Source of the DNA: Sphingobium sp.
GTDB taxonomy: Bacteria; Pseudomonadota; Alphaproteobacteria; Sphingomonadales; Sphingomonadaceae
Direction of reading: 5' to 3'
DNA: 64,000 bases
Assembly (NCBI GenBank): GCA_035196065.1
Contig: CP136575.1
Location: forward strand, 2,210,769-2,274,768
Shown here: positions 19,045 through 29,007 of the stretch, one piece after another
Layout: each line of letters opens with the position of its first letter
Numbering within the stretch: position 1 is the stretch's first letter
Position numbers and translations under genes: made by a program
The notes under the pieces: model-generated
The model's database searches: none
Told to the model about the DNA's origin: nothing
What the model saw: the letters and a program-made list of their open reading frames with translations, nothing else

Positions 19045-19932
19045 TCAAGCGATGGACGCGCGGTAAATGGCTTCGATCGCTTCATCGAGCGATGCGTCAA
19101 ATTCATCGTCGCTCATCTGATAGCGCAGGTCTTCGAGAAGTGCGCGGCTGAACGAGGCAATGATGCCATGATTTTTCGCAAGCTCAGCGCATGCTTCAGG
19201 GCGCTTATAACCGCCCGAGAGCGCAACCACGCGGAGCACCTTGGGGTGATTCACCAGCGGATCGAACTTACCGGCTTCGACCGGAAGCGACAGTTTCAGC
19301 ATGACCTGCTGGTCAGCACCCAGCGCATCCAATTGCTTGAGAATTTCTTCCAGCAGAATCGCATCGCATTCGGCGCGCGTCTCGCTCTTGATGTTCACCT
19401 CAGGCTCGATCATAGGCATCATGCCATGCGACAAAACCTGTTGGCCAATTTCGAACTGCTGCGCGACAACGGCTGCGATCCCGTCCCGGTTGGCCGAATT
19501 GATCACCGACCGTTCTTTGGTGCCATAAACGCCGAGCGCCTTTGACCGTGTGAGCAGCGCATCAAGCTCTGGCATCGGCTTCATCATCTGCACGCCATTG
19601 GCCTCGTCTTCGAGACCTTTGTCGATCTTGATGAATGGTACCACCCCCTTTGCGATCAACGCAGCCGGCGTCGGCTTTCCATCGACCTGACCATCCATGG
19701 TACGTTCGAACAGGATTGCACCAATGACCCGATCACCCGTGAAAGATTTCGACCGGATAATCCGCGAACGCATTTCATGAATGAGGCCAAACATTTCCTC
19801 TTCGCTCGACCAGGCGCTTTCATCAACACCATAGCCAGCAAGCGCCTTGGGCGTCGATCCGCCGCTCTGGTCCAATGCGGCAATAAAGCCTTGGCCGGCG
19901 GCAATTTTGGCGGTCATGTCAGCGCTGTTCAT
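19045..19932 (-). CDS. fda: class I fructose-bisphosphate aldolase
   Basis: This enzyme splits fructose-1,6-bisphosphate through a Schiff base on lysine. The 295-residue length and the segments GQGFIAALDQSGGSTPKAL, VPFIKIDKGLEDE, MIEPEVNIKSETR and VMLKLSLPVEAGK match the metal-independent bacterial class I family; the last segment holds the probable Schiff-base lysine. The start ATG at 19932 has a GGGAG ribosome-binding site. A perfect 10-base palindrome (CATACGTATG, 19954-19963) lies 22 bases upstream. Confidence 0.93.
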   Translation of the reverse strand: MNSADMTAKIAAGQGFIAALDQSGGSTPKALAGYGVDESAWSSEEEMFGLIHEMRSRIIRSKSFTGDRVIGAILFERTMDGQVDGKPTPAALIAKGVVPFIKIDKGLEDEANGVQMMKPMPELDALLTRSKALGVYGTKERSVINSANRDGIAAVVAQQFEIGQQVLSHGMMPMIEPEVNIKSETRAECDAILLEEILKQLDALGADQQVMLKLSLPVEAGKFDPLVNHPKVLRVVALSGGYKRPEACAELAKNHGIIASFSRALLEDLRYQMSDDEFDASLDEAIEAIYRASIA

Positions 19933-20020
19933 GGAAGCTCCCTGTGTCAGATGCATACGTATGTCCGACGCATTAACGTGAATGGCGCGATTCCGCAACC
20001 GGCACTAGAAACCGAAAATA

Positions 20021-21217
20021 TCAGCTTTTTTGAAGTGCTTTCACGCCCGGCAATTCCTTGCCTTCCATCCATTCGAGGAAGGCCCCGCCGGCGGTTGATA
20101 TGAAGCTGAAATCTTCGGTCACACCGGCATGGGCCAGCGCAGCAACAGTATCGCCTCCGCCTGCGACCGACACCAGCGAACCTTCTTTCGTCAGGGCCGC
20201 CGCGGTTCGGGCCAATGCAACGGTCGCCATGTCGAAAGGCGCAATTTCAAAGGCGCCCATCGGGCCATTCCACACCAGCGTGCGGCAGGTTTTCAGCACA
20301 TCGGCGAGCGCCTCGACCGCGGTAGGGCCGACGTCGAGGATCATCTCATCTTCGGCAACTTCATGAACATTCACCGTGCGGACGGGCGGGTTGGCACGAA
20401 ATTCTTTCGCCACCACGACGTCATAGGGCAGATGCACGGTGCAACCTGCTACATCGGCTGCCTCCAGAATCGCGTTCGCCGTATCAGCCAGATCATGTTC
20501 GCACAGCGACTTGCCTACATTAACGCCGCGCGCCGCTAGGAATGTATTGGCCATGCCGCCACCGATGATCAGATGGTCAACCTTGGTCACAAGATTGTTC
20601 AGCACATCAAGCTTGCTCGAAACCTTTGCACCGCCGACCACAGCGGCCACGGGATGCTCGGGGTTGCCAAGTGCTGCTTCCAACGCCTTCAACTCGGCTT
20701 CCATAGAGCGACCGGCATAGGCTGGCAGAAAATGTGCCAGGCCTTCCGTGGTCACATGGGCACGATGCGCCGCTGAAAAGGCATCGTTCACATAGAGATC
20801 ACCATTGGCGGCGATCGCCTTGGCAAGCTCAGGATCATTCTTTTCTTCACCGGGCCAGAAACGGCTGTTCTCTAGCAGTGCAACATCACCATTGGCCATG
20901 ATATCAACCGACTGTGCGACCACGTCGCCAGCGATTTCGGGCACGAACATGACCTCCCGACCTAGCACTTCCTGCAAGGCATCAAGCGTCATCGAAACCG
21001 ACATTTCGCTGTGCTTCGCACCCTTTGGACGGCCAAAATGGGCCAACAACAGCACCTTTGCCCCCTTAGCCGACAAATCATTGACCGTCGGAGCCAGCGC
21101 GTGAATTCGCGTCAGATCAGTGACCCGACCATCCGCCATGGGAACATTGAGGTCAACACGCACCAGCGCACGCTTGCCGCTGAGGTCACCCAGATCGTCA
21201 ATGGTATTGAAGCCCAT
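20021..21217 (-). CDS. pgk: phosphoglycerate kinase
   Basis: PGK interconverts 1,3-bisphosphoglycerate and 3-phosphoglycerate with ADP/ATP. The 398-residue protein has the N-terminal [15 protein letters not shown] signature, the hinge and substrate region, the nucleotide site [13 protein letters not shown] and the GGGDTVAAL loop. It is the third gene of the tkt-gap-pgk-fda run. Confidence 0.97.
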   Translation of the reverse strand: MGFNTIDDLGDLSGKRALVRVDLNVPMADGRVTDLTRIHALAPTVNDLSAKGAKVLLLAHFGRPKGAKHSEMSVSMTLDALQEVLGREVMFVPEIAGDVVAQSVDIMANGDVALLENSRFWPGEEKNDPELAKAIAANGDLYVNDAFSAAHRAHVTTEGLAHFLPAYAGRSMEAELKALEAALGNPEHPVAAVVGGAKVSSKLDVLNNLVTKVDHLIIGGGMANTFLAARGVNVGKSLCEHDLADTANAILEAADVAGCTVHLPYDVVVAKEFRANPPVRTVNVHEVAEDEMILDVGPTAVEALADVLKTCRTLVWNGPMGAFEIAPFDMATVALARTAAALTKEGSLVSVAGGGDTVAALAHAGVTEDFSFISTAGGAFLEWMEGKELPGVKALQKS

Positions 21218-21284
21218 AAGTTCACTCCCTCAGCCGGGCAAAGACTGGCTCCTGCCCGATATTGTCCCTGCCGACATCCCGCTC

Positions 21285-21310
21285 TGGGCTGCCCTAGCTT
21301 GGCCAGCCCC
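21285..21310 (-). other. intercistronic hairpin between gap and pgk
   Basis: The 107-base spacer between gap and pgk contains an inverted repeat, TGGGCTG with its near-complement around a short loop. It lacks a T-run on the minus strand, so it is more likely an mRNA-processing or stability hairpin than a terminator. Confidence 0.35.
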
Positions 21311-21324
21311 AACGCGGATTTCGG

Positions 21325-22332
21325 TTAGATCAGCTTTGCCATCACGCCGGCAGTATCGACCATGCGGTTCGAGAAACCCCATTCATTGTCGTACCAGCTG
21401 ACCACGCGGGCAAGCTTTCCTTCGAGAACGGTTGTCTCAAGGCTGTCGATTGTCGAACTGGCCGGGCAATGGTTATAATCGATCGAAACCAGCGGCTCAT
21501 CCGAATAAGCAAGCACGCCCTTCAGCGGGCCCTCCGCTGCAGCCTTCAGCGCGGCGTTCAGTTCTTCTGCAGTGGTATCGCGCGACGGTGTGAAGGTCAG
21601 GTCAACAAGGCTGACATTGGGCGTCGGCACGCGAATTGCCGAACCATCCAGCTTACCCTTCAGTTCAGGCAGTACTTCCGCAACGGCGCGGGCGGCACCA
21701 GTTGTCGTCGGGATCATAGACATGCCAGCGGCACGGGCGCGGCGCATGTCACTGTGAATCTGGTCAAGGATCTTCTGGTCGTTTGTATAAGCATGGATCG
21801 TGGTCATCAGGCCGCGCTCAATCCCGACGGTTTCATGCATCACCTTCGCCAAAGGAGCGAGGCAGTTGGTCGTGCAGCTGGCATTGGACACAATGGTGTC
21901 CGATGACGTCAAAACGTCATGGTTAACGCCATAAACAACGGTTTTGTCGACATTTTTAGCCGGTGCGGAGATCAAAACGCGTTTGGCGCCGGCGGTCAGA
22001 TGCTTGCCGGCACTTTCACGATCCGTGAAGAAACCGGTGCACTCAAGAGCAATGTCGATGCCGTTGGCGCCATGCGGCAGATTGGCAGGGTCACGTTCGG
22101 CAGTGACATGGATGCGCTTACCATTCACGATAATGTCGTTGCCGTCGGCTTCAACCGTACCGGGAAATGCGCCATGGACACTGTCACGCTTGAAAAGCAG
22201 CGCGTTTGACTTGGCATCGGCCAAATCATTGATGGCCACCAATTCGAGATCATGGTCGGTCCGCTCAAGGATCGCGCGCGCCACCAGACGGCCGATACGT
22301 CCGAAACCGTTGATCGCAACTTTGGTAGTCAT
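21325..22332 (-). CDS. gap: glyceraldehyde-3-phosphate dehydrogenase, phosphorylating
   Basis: GAPDH oxidises glyceraldehyde-3-phosphate to 1,3-bisphosphoglycerate with NAD(P). The 335-residue protein has the [12 protein letters not shown] Rossmann start, the catalytic Cys in [15 protein letters not shown] and the C-terminal [12 protein letters not shown]. It lies 14 bases after tkt and is clearly in the same operon. Confidence 0.97.
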   Translation of the reverse strand: MTTKVAINGFGRIGRLVARAILERTDHDLELVAINDLADAKSNALLFKRDSVHGAFPGTVEADGNDIIVNGKRIHVTAERDPANLPHGANGIDIALECTGFFTDRESAGKHLTAGAKRVLISAPAKNVDKTVVYGVNHDVLTSSDTIVSNASCTTNCLAPLAKVMHETVGIERGLMTTIHAYTNDQKILDQIHSDMRRARAAGMSMIPTTTGAARAVAEVLPELKGKLDGSAIRVPTPNVSLVDLTFTPSRDTTAEELNAALKAAAEGPLKGVLAYSDEPLVSIDYNHCPASSTIDSLETTVLEGKLARVVSWYDNEWGFSNRMVDTAGVMAKLI

Positions 22333-22346
22333 ATCAAATACTCCCT

Positions 22347-24314
22347 TTAAGCCATTAATTTTGAATGGATTTTGGAAACAATATTCTCAACCGAGAACCC
22401 GAAATAATCATAAAGTGCTTCGGCTGGCGCAGATGCCCCGAAACTGTCGATGCCGATATTGATGCCATTGGGGCCGGTGTAGCGCTGCCAACCCAGTGTA
22501 ACGCCTGCTTCGATCGATACAATCAGAGCGTCGGACGACAGCAGATCGGCCCTGTAGGCTGCGTCCTGCGCATCGAATAATTCCCAACTCGGCATCGAAA
22601 CCACGTCCGCGCCCTGTCCTTGTGCTTCAAGCGCATCGGCAACCTTGGTGGCAAGCTCGACTTCAGATCCGGTAGCGACCAGAACCACCTTGCGCGGTGC
22701 CGCAGCGGCGCGCAGACGATAGGCGCCAAGCGCACAGCGGTTTTCGGCGGCTTCGCTGCGCAGTTGCGGCAAATTCTGTCGTGACAGAGCGAGAAGCGAG
22801 GGGCCATCGGTGCGATCTAGCGCCAATGCCCAGCATTCGGCGGTTTCGACGGCGTCGCAGGGCCGCAGAACCAGCAGGTTCGGCATCGCCCGCAAGCTGA
22901 CAAGATGCTCGACCGGCTGGTGGGTCGGGCCGTCCTCGCCAAGGCCGATGCTGTCATGGGTCATCACATAAACAACACGCTGATGCTGGATTGCGGAAAG
23001 GCGAATGGCGTTGCGGCAATAATCCGAAAACACCATGAATGTACCGCCATAGGGGATGATCCCGCCATGCAACGCCATCCCGTTCATGGCCGCCGCCATC
23101 CCGAATTCGCGAATGCCATAATAGACATAACGACCCGAATAATCCTCGCGCGTCATGGCAAGTGTGGATTTGGTCTTGGTATTGTTAGAACCGGTAAGAT
23201 CTGCAGACCCGCCGACCAATTCGGGCAGCGCAGCGGTCAGCGCTTCAAGCGCCATTTCCGATGCTTTGCGCGTGGCCACCTTTGCCGGGTTGGCAAGCAA
23301 ATTATCTACATAGCTGCGGATCGCGCCATTGCCATCAACCGCACCGCTTAAACGGCGTGCGAACTCATCCTTTGATGAGCTTGATTCAAAACGCTTTTGC
23401 CAGTCGTCGCGCGATGCGGAACCGCGCTGTCCAGCGGCCCGCCAAGCATCGAGAATATCGGCAGGCACCTCAAAGGGAGGATATGCCCAGCCCAACTCGG
23501 CGCGGGTCGCGGCGATTTCATCTGCGCCTAACGGCGAGCCATGGGTTGCCGAAGTCCCCTGTTTATTGGGCGATCCCTTGCCGATCAGCGTACGGCAGGC
23601 GATCAGCGAAGGACGATCATCGGCAAGCGCGGCGTCAATCGCCCTTGAAATATCTGCAAAATCATGACCGTCACAACTTTCGACATGCCAGCCAGTTGCG
23701 ACGTAGCGCGCGGCAACATCTTCGCTGGTGGAAAGGTCGGTGCTGCCATCGATGGTAATGCGGTTGTCATCCCAAAGAACGATCAGCCGCCCAAGCCGCA
23801 AATGGCCGGCAAGACCGATAGCCTCATGATTGATGCCTTCCATCAGGCAGCCGTCACCGGCGATCACCCAGGTGCGGTGATCGACCAGATCATCGCCAAA
23901 TTGACCGTTCAGATGCCGTTCGGCCATCGCCATGCCGACTGCCATGGCAAGCCCCTGCCCCAGCGGCCCGGTGGTCGATTCAACCCCTTCAAGCTCCGTA
24001 TTTTCCGGATGACCGGCGCATGGGCTGTGCAACTGACGGAAATTGCGAATGTCATCGATGGTCGGCTTTGCATAGCCGCTGAGATACAGGGTCGAATAGG
24101 CCAGCATCGAGCCATGACCCGCCGAGAGGACAAAGCGATCACGATCCGGCCATTTCGGCGCAGATGCGTCATATTTCAGATATTTGCTGTAAAGAACGGT
24201 CGCCACATCGGCCATGCCCATGGGCATCCCTGGATGTCCGCTATTCGCGGCCTGAACGGCATCCATTGACAGCGCCCGGATTGCGTTGGCCATCATCTGA
24301 AGATTGGCGGACAT
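22347..24314 (-). CDS. tkt: transketolase
   Basis: Transketolase moves two-carbon units in the pentose phosphate pathway with thiamine diphosphate. The 655-residue protein from the ATG at 24314 has [18 protein letters not shown], the ThDP-binding [13 protein letters not shown] and the pyrimidine-domain [16 protein letters not shown]. An open reading extension of 50 residues upstream is not conserved-looking and is rejected. tkt is the first gene of the glycolytic operon, divergent from zauP-zapA. Confidence 0.96.
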   Translation of the reverse strand: MSANLQMMANAIRALSMDAVQAANSGHPGMPMGMADVATVLYSKYLKYDASAPKWPDRDRFVLSAGHGSMLAYSTLYLSGYAKPTIDDIRNFRQLHSPCAGHPENTELEGVESTTGPLGQGLAMAVGMAMAERHLNGQFGDDLVDHRTWVIAGDGCLMEGINHEAIGLAGHLRLGRLIVLWDDNRITIDGSTDLSTSEDVAARYVATGWHVESCDGHDFADISRAIDAALADDRPSLIACRTLIGKGSPNKQGTSATHGSPLGADEIAATRAELGWAYPPFEVPADILDAWRAAGQRGSASRDDWQKRFESSSSKDEFARRLSGAVDGNGAIRSYVDNLLANPAKVATRKASEMALEALTAALPELVGGSADLTGSNNTKTKSTLAMTREDYSGRYVYYGIREFGMAAAMNGMALHGGIIPYGGTFMVFSDYCRNAIRLSAIQHQRVVYVMTHDSIGLGEDGPTHQPVEHLVSLRAMPNLLVLRPCDAVETAECWALALDRTDGPSLLALSRQNLPQLRSEAAENRCALGAYRLRAAAAPRKVVLVATGSEVELATKVADALEAQGQGADVVSMPSWELFDAQDAAYRADLLSSDALIVSIEAGVTLGWQRYTGPNGINIGIDSFGASAPAEALYDYFGFSVENIVSKIHSKLMA

Positions 24315-24457
24315 GCAAACTACCCCTTCACCGCGTCGCGGCGCGGCGCCTTTACAAGCATTTTTCCAGTTGACCGCACGAGTCGGTTCGCGCCCCCTTT
24401 GCGGAGCGCAATGGGCAGGGTCAACCCCATGCCGCGACAAATTCCCTCCAAGCGCCG

Positions 24458-24485
24458 TTGCCAAAAGCGTCGAATTTGTTAGTTT
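24458..24485 (+). promoter_or_regulatory. putative sigma-70 promoter of zauP-zapA
   Basis: TTGCCA at 24458-24463 and TAGTTT at 24480-24485 are separated by 16 bases and lie 23 bases before the zauP ATG. The match is moderate. The 194-base gap must also hold the divergent tkt promoter. Confidence 0.4.
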
Positions 24486-24508
24486 CCGCGAAGAACGGGG
24501 TGCAAGCT

Positions 24509-24706
24509 ATGGCAGATCAATTATTGATGCAGGCAATTGGCAGGCTTGAAAGAGCCGTTTCCAAACTTGAAAATACACCCTTGCCCGCGAACGCGGTCGA
24601 CAACCCGGACCTTCTGCGCCGTCATGATGCGTTGAAGGCGGCTGCGGGTGATGCCATTGCGCGCATTGACAGCTTGCTGGCACAACAAGGGCAAGCGAAT
24701 GGCTGA
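24509..24706 (+). CDS. zauP: small coiled-coil protein upstream of ZapA (ZauP-like)
   Basis: The 65-residue product starts MADQLLMQAIGRLERAVSKLE and has heptad-like spacing of Leu, Ile and Ala through most of its length, consistent with a short coiled coil. It overlaps zapA by eight bases. In Caulobacter a small coiled-coil protein encoded directly upstream of ZapA, named ZauP, forms an oligomer with ZapA that focuses the cytokinetic Z-ring. Identity here rests on position, size and coiled-coil character. Confidence 0.75.
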   Translation: MADQLLMQAIGRLERAVSKLENTPLPANAVDNPDLLRRHDALKAAAGDAIARIDSLLAQQGQANG

Positions 24707-25037
24707 AGTCCGTCTCACAATTGCAGCCCGCGAATATATCGTCACCTGTCGCGATGGCGAGGAAGGACGTCTAGTCGAACTCGGCCAGATGGTGGATGCG
24801 AAGGTACGTGAAGCCGGGGGTAGTGCCGGCGGATTGAACGAAAGCCGCCAATTGCTGTTTGCTGCGCTCCTACTGGCAGACCAGTTACACGACAATGGTG
24901 GCAATTCAGCGTCAGGTAAGACAAGTGCGGGCATTTCAGCCGAACTTGCGACGCAGATGGCGCAAACCATCGATAAACTAGCCGCACGCGTCGAATCTTT
25001 TGCCGCAGGGCTTGAGGAACAGGCGACCTCTGCCTAA
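24699..25037 (+). CDS. zapA: cell division protein ZapA
   Basis: ZapA bundles FtsZ protofilaments at the division site. The 112-residue protein from the ATG at 24699 has the N-terminal beta motif AEVRLTIAAREYIVTCRDGE, the LVELGQMVDAKVRE helix and a long C-terminal helix with LLFAALLLADQL. A longer reading from 24648 would bury the start in zauP and is rejected. Confidence 0.9.
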   Translation: MAEVRLTIAAREYIVTCRDGEEGRLVELGQMVDAKVREAGGSAGGLNESRQLLFAALLLADQLHDNGGNSASGKTSAGISAELATQMAQTIDKLAARVESFAAGLEEQATSA

Positions 25038-25207
25038 ATGGGAGGTGGCGGGACTGCCCGGCACGAACTGAAGCGAACATCCCTGAGGCGATAAATCAAT
25101 CCTTGGGAGCTGTCCCTGCTCTGGCCACTATGGTAACATGGGGGTCAGGGATATATGGTGCCCACCTGACGTACTGGCGTCAGAGGATATTCCGGGAAAC
25201 GACCCAT
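25038..25207 (+). ncRNA. ssrS: 6S RNA
   Basis: 6S RNA binds the sigma-70 RNA polymerase holoenzyme as a mimic of an open promoter. It lies in the classic position between zapA and ygfA. The sequence can fold as a long rod: ATGGG (25038-25042) pairs with CCCAT (25203-25207), CCCGG (25057-25061) with CCGGG (25192-25196), and ATCCCTGAGGC (25079-25089) with GCGTCAGAGGAT (25177-25188) with a bulge and a mismatch. Further pairing such as TGTCCCTG with CAGGGATA lies inside. The CCCTGAGGCGATA element resembles the CCCCTGAGCCGATA of E. coli 6S RNA. Exact ends are estimates. Confidence 0.85.
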
Positions 25208-25240
25208 GGTGGTTCCGTCACAATTACAAAGGCTTCCCAT

Positions 25241-25810
25241 GTGACTTCACAGGATGACAAGGCCTCTCTGCGCCGTTTTTTCCGCACCCGCCGTACCCAA
25301 TTTGTACAATCCATGACCGATCGTGAACGCGCGCTCGCCTTTGGCAAGATGCCGTCGCCGCTCGTCCGATTATGCACGCCCAAAAAGATTGTGGCAGGTT
25401 ATGTCGCCGTCGGGTCAGAGGTGGATCCATCACGCCTATTGGCAGAGGCAGAGGCGCTGGGCTGCACGCTCGCCCTGCCCCATGTGACCAGCCGCGCCGC
25501 GCCGATGCGATTTCTCCGATGGGAGACCGGCATGCCTCTTGTCGAAGGCCCTTTCGGTCTTTCACAGCCTTTGGAGGACGCAGAACCGGTCGTTCCCGAT
25601 ATCGTGCTTGTGCCGCTTCTGGGGTTTGACGACGAATGTATGCGTCTTGGTCAAGGCGCCGGCCATTATGACCGCGCGCTGAGTCTGCTGGATGATGCCG
25701 TCGCCGTCGGTCTCGCTTGGTCCGTGCAGCATTCCGAACATTTGCCCATTGACTCGTGGGACGAACCCATGGACGCAATTCTAACCGAACAGAGCTGGAT
25801 AACGCGATGA
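25241..25810 (+). CDS. ygfA: 5-formyltetrahydrofolate cyclo-ligase
   Basis: The enzyme converts 5-formyl-THF to 5,10-methenyl-THF with ATP. The 189-residue protein has the N-terminal LRRFFRTRRTQF helix, AGYVAVGSEVDP, DIVLVPLLGFDDECMRLGQGAGHYDRAL (the family signature, given here in part) and a C-terminal conserved Asp region. The GTG at 25241 has AAAGG about eight bases upstream and is preferred; the frame is open further upstream only because it crosses the 6S RNA gene. Confidence 0.9.
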   Translation: MTSQDDKASLRRFFRTRRTQFVQSMTDRERALAFGKMPSPLVRLCTPKKIVAGYVAVGSEVDPSRLLAEAEALGCTLALPHVTSRAAPMRFLRWETGMPLVEGPFGLSQPLEDAEPVVPDIVLVPLLGFDDECMRLGQGAGHYDRALSLLDDAVAVGLAWSVQHSEHLPIDSWDEPMDAILTEQSWITR

Positions 25811-26025
25811 ATCATCCCAATCCCCCGCCCCCGCCCACCTGGCGCAAACCTGCGGGCGTTTTCGCAATGCTATCTTTGATTGCAGTGGTGTCGCTGATCG
25901 TGGTCAGTCTATCCGACACGATCGGTGCGTTGCCGATATGGGCGCAGTCGCTCATATACCTGTTCGCCGGAACAATCTGGATTGCCCCGTTACGGCCATT
26001 GATGATCTGGATGGAAACCGGAAAA

Positions 26026-26037
<12 letters not shown>
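25807..26037 (+). CDS. DUF2842 small membrane protein
   Basis: The 76-residue protein has a proline-rich N-terminus, two predicted transmembrane helices and a middle IWAPLRP-like element (IWIAPLRPLMIWMETG), matching the alphaproteobacterial DUF2842 family of unknown function. It is coupled to ygfA by an ATGA overlap. Its last 12 bases overlap the 3' end of the convergent tRNA-Asp gene. Confidence 0.82.
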
Positions 26038-26102
<65 letters not shown>

Positions 26103-26173
26103 TTGATGCGGTGAGCGCGCTGTTAGAAGGGGCTGCTCCGACTGTCAACAGCGAGAATGCGGCAAGCTAAATT

Positions 26174-26196
26174 TTTGTCGACAATTTAACGACAAA
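26174..26196. promoter_or_regulatory. inverted repeat TTTGTCG-N9-CGACAAA
   Basis: A perfect 7-base inverted repeat lies in the 266-base gene-free gap (26103-26368) between tRNA-Asp and the DUF11 operon. Its size and spacing suit a dimeric regulator's operator. The gap is visibly more AT-rich than its surroundings and contains no credible ORF. Confidence 0.4.
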
Positions 26197-26245
26197 GCCG
26201 CTGCCCGATTGCTCAAAAACTTGCCGCTCGGTTTACCATTTACAT

Positions 26246-26264
26246 TCGATTTTACAAAAATCGA
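26246..26264. promoter_or_regulatory. inverted repeat TCGATTTT-ACA-AAAATCGA
   Basis: A perfect 8-base inverted repeat with a 3-base centre lies 105 bases upstream of the first DUF11 operon gene. It is AT-rich and followed by an AT-rich tract, so it could be an operator or part of the promoter region. A terminator for the tRNA is unlikely because the tRNA is read away from it. Confidence 0.4.
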
Positions 26265-26368
26265 CACGATATCTGGCATTTTTACCTATTATTTTTCGTC
26301 ACTTATCTACTTAACGCTCCACTCCCCCCCTTAACCTTTTCTTGACCCTCTTTTGAGATAAGAGCGGC

Positions 26369-27388
26369 ATGAAAAGGACCGCTTTCTACCCCTCATCGCA
26401 CCGCAGCGCATTTTTGCGCCCCGGTCGCCTGTCTGTAATCACGCTGCTCGCAAGCGCCGCCTGCATCACGCAACCTGCGTTTGCAGCGGGTACGCTTGCC
26501 GGCACGAACATCGAGAATATTGCCACCGCCAGCTTTGATGTTGGAGCAGGCACCGTGGACATCCAGTCCAACGCTGCGGTGATTCTTGTCGACGAATTGC
26601 TGGACGTAACCGTCACCAGCAGCGATCCCGGCGATGTCGCCACAACCAATGGCGCGACCAATACTGCTCTCACTTATCGGGTAACGAACAATGGCAACGG
26701 CCCTGAAAGCTATCGCCTGACGCCCAATGTCGCCAATGGCGGCGACGATTTCGATCCCGTCTTTGCGCAGATCGTTATCGATGCGAACAACAACAATGTT
26801 TATGATCCCGGCGTTGACACTGTTTATGTCGCCGGCACCAATGATCCACTATTGGCACCCGACCAAGGTGTTACAATATTCGTCTTGACCAACATTCCGG
26901 CGACGCAGACCAACGGGCAGCGTGCCAATGTCAGCGTCACTGCAGCCGCAACCACCGGCACGGGTGCCCCGGGCACGACCTTTGCCGGCCAAGGCCAGGG
27001 CGGCGGCGATGCTGTTGTTGGCACCAGCGGCGCAGAAGGGGAAGCCAGCGGCTTTCTGCGCGTCGATGCGGCCTCTGTGGCGCTTGCCAAGTCGGCAGCC
27101 GTTGTCGATCCATTTGGCGGAAGCAACGCGGTTCCGGGTGCAACAATCACCTATACCATCACAGCAACCGTAAGCGGTGCGGGCAGCCTGACCAATCTGG
27201 TCGTCAACGATCCGATCCCTGCGGGCACCACTTATGTCGCCGGCAGTCTGGCGTTGCAGTCGACTTTGCTGACCGACGCGGCCGATGCTGACGCCGGCAA
27301 TTTCAACGGTTCGCGGATTAGCGTCGCCTTGGGGAATGTCCCGGCGGGTCAGACGCGCACCATAACTTTCCGGACGGTAATCCAGTGA
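26369..27388 (+). CDS. exported DUF11-like repeat protein, first gene of surface operon
   Basis: The 339-residue protein has a long signal peptide (basic start, hydrophobic VITLLASAACIT, cleavage near AFA-AG at about residue 43). The mature part is Ala-, Thr-, Gly- and Asn-rich with few Lys and no Cys, like a beta-sandwich surface protein. A C-terminal domain at about residues 245-338 has the DUF11 pattern: VPGATITYTITATVSGAGS, then LVVNDPIPAGTTYVAGSL. A DANNNNVYDPGVDT segment looks like a calcium-binding Asn/Asp loop. An AAGAG sequence precedes the ATG. Function is unknown. Confidence 0.85.
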   Translation: MKRTAFYPSSHRSAFLRPGRLSVITLLASAACITQPAFAAGTLAGTNIENIATASFDVGAGTVDIQSNAAVILVDELLDVTVTSSDPGDVATTNGATNTALTYRVTNNGNGPESYRLTPNVANGGDDFDPVFAQIVIDANNNNVYDPGVDTVYVAGTNDPLLAPDQGVTIFVLTNIPATQTNGQRANVSVTAAATTGTGAPGTTFAGQGQGGGDAVVGTSGAEGEASGFLRVDAASVALAKSAAVVDPFGGSNAVPGATITYTITATVSGAGSLTNLVVNDPIPAGTTYVAGSLALQSTLLTDAADADAGNFNGSRISVALGNVPAGQTRTITFRTVIQ

Positions 27389-27849
27389 TCAAATATGCCA
27401 TAACTGCACTCATCGCGACCCTAGCCGCGCTTCCCGCCTTCGCGGGACCGCTCGAGCTTGCCAGCGATGTTTTCGTCGAGCGCGCGCAAAAGCGTGCCGA
27501 TGGCAGCGTTGCGACCGTGCTCGAAGCGCCGAAGCTGGTGGTTCCTGGCGATCAATTGGTCTTCATTGTCCGTTATAAGAACACAGGCACCGCGCCGGCT
27601 TCGAAGCTGAGCGTAACCAATCCGATACCGCAGGCCGTGGCTTTCTCGGCAACTGCAGACGGCACCGAAATCGTTTCGATCGATGGCGGCAAGAGCTGGG
27701 GCTTTTTGTCGCAATTGAAGGTGCCGATGGCGAACGGCTCGTTCCGCACCGCGCTGCCGTCTGACGTGACACACTTAAAATGGAATTTGAATCAAACGCT
27801 TGCTGCGGGTTCCGCAGGCAAGCTTGTCTTTCGGGGGGTCGTCAGATGA
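27385..27849 (+). CDS. small exported DUF11-like protein
   Basis: The 154-residue protein begins at a GTG overlapping the previous stop (GTGA), so it is translationally coupled. A signal peptide ends near AFA-GP (residue 21). The rest is a single DUF11-like domain: KLVVPGDQLVFIVRYKNTGT, then LSVTNPIPQAVAFSA, with a C-terminal strand GKLVFRGVVR. Being essentially one domain, it could be a subunit or cap of a larger assembly; this is inference. Confidence 0.82.
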   Translation: MIKYAITALIATLAALPAFAGPLELASDVFVERAQKRADGSVATVLEAPKLVVPGDQLVFIVRYKNTGTAPASKLSVTNPIPQAVAFSATADGTEIVSIDGGKSWGFLSQLKVPMANGSFRTALPSDVTHLKWNLNQTLAAGSAGKLVFRGVVR

Positions 27850-27868
27850 CCCCCCACCGAAACCGCAC

Positions 27869-27892
27869 CGATTGCTGCGGCAAAAGCAATCG
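27869..27892 (+). other. intercistronic hairpin before third DUF11 gene
   Basis: CGATTGCT and AGCAATCG form a perfect 8-base stem around an 8-base loop in the 68-base spacer. There is no T-run, so mRNA stabilisation or processing is more likely than termination. A GGAG ribosome-binding site follows, about seven bases before the next ATG. Confidence 0.45.
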
Positions 27893-27917
27893 CACTTAAC
27901 GCAACCGGAGAATAAGC

Positions 27918-29000
27918 ATGACCAGTAAGCTTAGAACCCTCGTTGCCTCAACTGCACTTGCCGCGGTTATCGGGGTTTCCTCCCCGGCTTTCGCAGTAGG
28001 GACCAATCAGGGCACCGATATCACCAATAGCGTAACCGTGAACTACCAGGTCGGTAGCGTCGCGCAAACGCCTGTCACCAGTAACACCGACATGTTCGAA
28101 GTTGACCGCAAGGTTGCCTTCACCGTTGTCGAACGCACAACCATCGGGACGACTTCGGTCAATCCGGGCCAAACCGTGCAACAGACGGCGTTTACGCTGA
28201 CAAACCTGTCGAACGATATTCTCGATTTCGACCTGACAGCGGCCAACTTGACCACAGGGACGGCAACCCCGCGCGGAACCGACGCCTTTGACGTCACCAG
28301 CCTGCTGATCTGCCTGGATGCGGACAATAACAACGTCTGCGATGCTGCAGCAACGGCAACGCTATCGGTGAACGATCTTTCGGCCACAACCGGAAGCAAC
28401 AGCATCAACGTGCTGGTGCTCGGCAACGTTCCCTTGACCGCCACAAACGGCCAGATTTCGGGCGTTCGCCTGACCGCGACTGCACGGTTCAGCAATGGCA
28501 CGGCCTTTGTTCTCGCCGGTCCCGGCCAGAACATCTCGACCGACGCAAATGCCAACGTCGCAAATGCCGTCGATACCGTCCTTGCCGATAGCGGCCGTGA
28601 TGGCGTCGAATCCGCACTCGATGACTATACCGTTCAGGCAGCGACGCTGAGCGTCTGGAAATCGAGCCGTGTGGTCAGCGATCTTGTAAGCGCCAGCAAT
28701 CCGAAGGCCTTGCCGGGCGCAACTGTCGAATATTGCATTTCGGTTCAGAATAGCGGCGGTGCTGCGGCGACCAACGTGGCAATCGAGGACATACTTCCGG
28801 CTAATACGACTTATGTCGCGTCGTCGATCCTCCTCAACGGCACTGTTACCGGCCATGGCACGGCTGCCCAAGCCTGTTCTGCAGGCACAGCCGGAGGCAG
28901 CTTCACGGCCACGCCTTCGCCACGGGTCAGCGGCACGCTGGCCAGTGTGGCCGGCGGTGGCGGCGTCAGTGCACTGATCTTCCGCGTCACAATCGACTGA
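27918..29000 (+). CDS. exported DUF11-like repeat protein, third gene of surface operon
   Basis: The 360-residue protein has a signal peptide cleaved near AFA-VG (residue 26). It resembles the first gene in plan: an N-terminal NSVTVNYQVG domain, an internal LDADNNNVCDAA segment parallel to DANNNNVYDPG of the first protein, and a C-terminal DUF11-like domain at about residues 255-358 (ALPGATVEYCISVQNSGG, VAIEDILPANTTYVASS). Unlike the first protein it has several cysteines that could form disulfides. The two probably arose by duplication. Confidence 0.84.
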   Translation: MTSKLRTLVASTALAAVIGVSSPAFAVGTNQGTDITNSVTVNYQVGSVAQTPVTSNTDMFEVDRKVAFTVVERTTIGTTSVNPGQTVQQTAFTLTNLSNDILDFDLTAANLTTGTATPRGTDAFDVTSLLICLDADNNNVCDAAATATLSVNDLSATTGSNSINVLVLGNVPLTATNGQISGVRLTATARFSNGTAFVLAGPGQNISTDANANVANAVDTVLADSGRDGVESALDDYTVQAATLSVWKSSRVVSDLVSASNPKALPGATVEYCISVQNSGGAAATNVAIEDILPANTTYVASSILLNGTVTGHGTAAQACSAGTAGGSFTATPSPRVSGTLASVAGGGGVSALIFRVTID

Positions 29001-29007
29001 TAAAGAG

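Noticed and set aside
19954-19963. CATACGTATG palindrome upstream of the aldolase as a definite operator
   Set aside because: Ten-base palindromes occur by chance; no second copy or promoter context supports it.
25103-25240. Upstream extension of the ygfA reading frame
   Set aside because: It lies in the 6S RNA gene, has no conserved protein features and the GTG at 25241 has its own ribosome-binding site.
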